DNA of 64,000 bases, from the NCBI RefSeq assembly GCF_009766085.1, contig NZ_LMUF01000028.1:22720-86719 (forward strand). The letters run 5' to 3'. Of this stretch, positions 63,873 through 64,000 are shown piece after piece. The position numbers and the translations under genes are program-made. A model generated the notes under the pieces. It did not search any database. It was given only the letters and a program-made list of their open reading frames with translations, and was not told the DNA's origin. Source of the DNA: Burkholderia sp. S171 (lineage in GTDB: Bacteria > Pseudomonadota > Gammaproteobacteria > Burkholderiales > Burkholderiaceae). The stretch's first letter is position 1; every line of letters starts with the position of its first letter.

Positions 63873-64000
63873 ATGCTGAATCTTCAATCAGACCTGCACG
63901 GCAATCATCTGTTGGGCGCGCTTCCGGCGCACGAATGGCAAGCGCTTACACCTCACCTGGAACTCGTTCAGCTTCGTACAGGCCAATTGCTTTGCGATTC
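63873..64000 (+). CDS. Crp/Fnr-family regulator, N-terminal part (cut by window edge)
   Basis: The 42 visible residues, including NHLLGALPAHEWQALTPHLE and LVQLRTGQLLCDS, match the start of the cyclic-nucleotide-binding-like domain of Crp/Fnr proteins common in Burkholderiaceae. A weak GAGAG lies upstream. The sensor and DNA-binding parts are outside the window. Confidence 0.75.
   Translation, partial: MLNLQSDLHGNHLLGALPAHEWQALTPHLELVQLRTGQLLCD

Noticed and set aside
1..64000. CRISPR array or tRNA/rRNA genes
   Set aside because: No regularly spaced identical repeats with unique spacers were seen; the only phased repeats are the iterons. No tRNA cloverleaf or rRNA segment was recognised by eye.

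Overview
The window looks like part of a secondary replicon (chromid or megaplasmid) of a Burkholderiaceae bacterium, most like Paraburkholderia, Caballeronia or Burkholderia. The basis is high GC, porins of the Burkholderia type, dense LysR/GntR-controlled catabolic operons, a type VI secretion (T6SS) locus, and a replication/partition module with a Rep_3-like initiator, an iteron array, type Ia ParA/ParB and palindromic parS-like sites. The genus is inferred from gene style only. No rRNA or tRNA gene was recognised.

Layout. (1) 1-11685, minus strand: a T6SS operon in the order tssB, tssC, hcp, tssE, tssF, tssG, clpV, vgrG, a MORN/YwqK-like gene and the start of a PAAR-like DUF4280 gene cut by the window edge. 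An AT-rich leader lies upstream of tssB, and beyond it a 595-residue protein of unknown function (12348-14135) that could be an effector. (2) 14285-24257: a dicarboxylate-type catabolic locus. A GntR regulator, LeuC/LeuD-like dehydratase subunits, an MFS carrier and an isocitrate lyase/PEP mutase family lyase run left. A two-permease ABC importer and a glutaredoxin-DinB fusion run right. The divergent promoter carries two mirror copies of a 13-bp operator. (3) 24300-33094: an aromatic-compound locus with a FAH-family hydrolase, FAD monooxygenase, LysR, porin, MFS carrier, extradiol dioxygenase and fumarylacetoacetase-like hydrolase, flanked by IS6-transposase and porin debris. (4) 33208-41511: a membrane protein/LysR pair, then a periplasmic amino-acid-type binding protein, an alpha/beta hydrolase, an aminotransferase and three RraA/HMG-aldolase family proteins around a LysR. 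A 21-bp site is repeated in mirror image 49 bases from two start codons. (5) 41626-48458: a deletion scar joining two gene tails, an SDR, an MFS/LysR pair, a glucose-6-phosphate dehydrogenase and an HU protein. (6) 48459-57769: the replicon backbone, sparse in genes, with parS-like sites, parB, parA, the iteron origin and rep. (7) 57770-64000: an ars operon (arsR, acr3, arsC, arsH), a decayed FAD-monooxygenase tail, a TetR/VOC pair with a perfect 25-bp palindrome, and the start of a Crp/Fnr-family gene.

How the parts work together. Regions 2-4 are self-contained modules of regulator, transporter and enzymes, with repeated operator motifs tying their promoters together. In the origin, one iteron overlaps the -35 box of rep and an 11-bp inverted repeat abuts the parA start codon, so both replication and partition look autoregulated. 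Gene remnants (SDR tail, IS6 piece, porin tail, MmyB-type regulator and NTF2-like tails, ParE tail, monooxygenase tail) lie between modules and show active rearrangement of this replicon.
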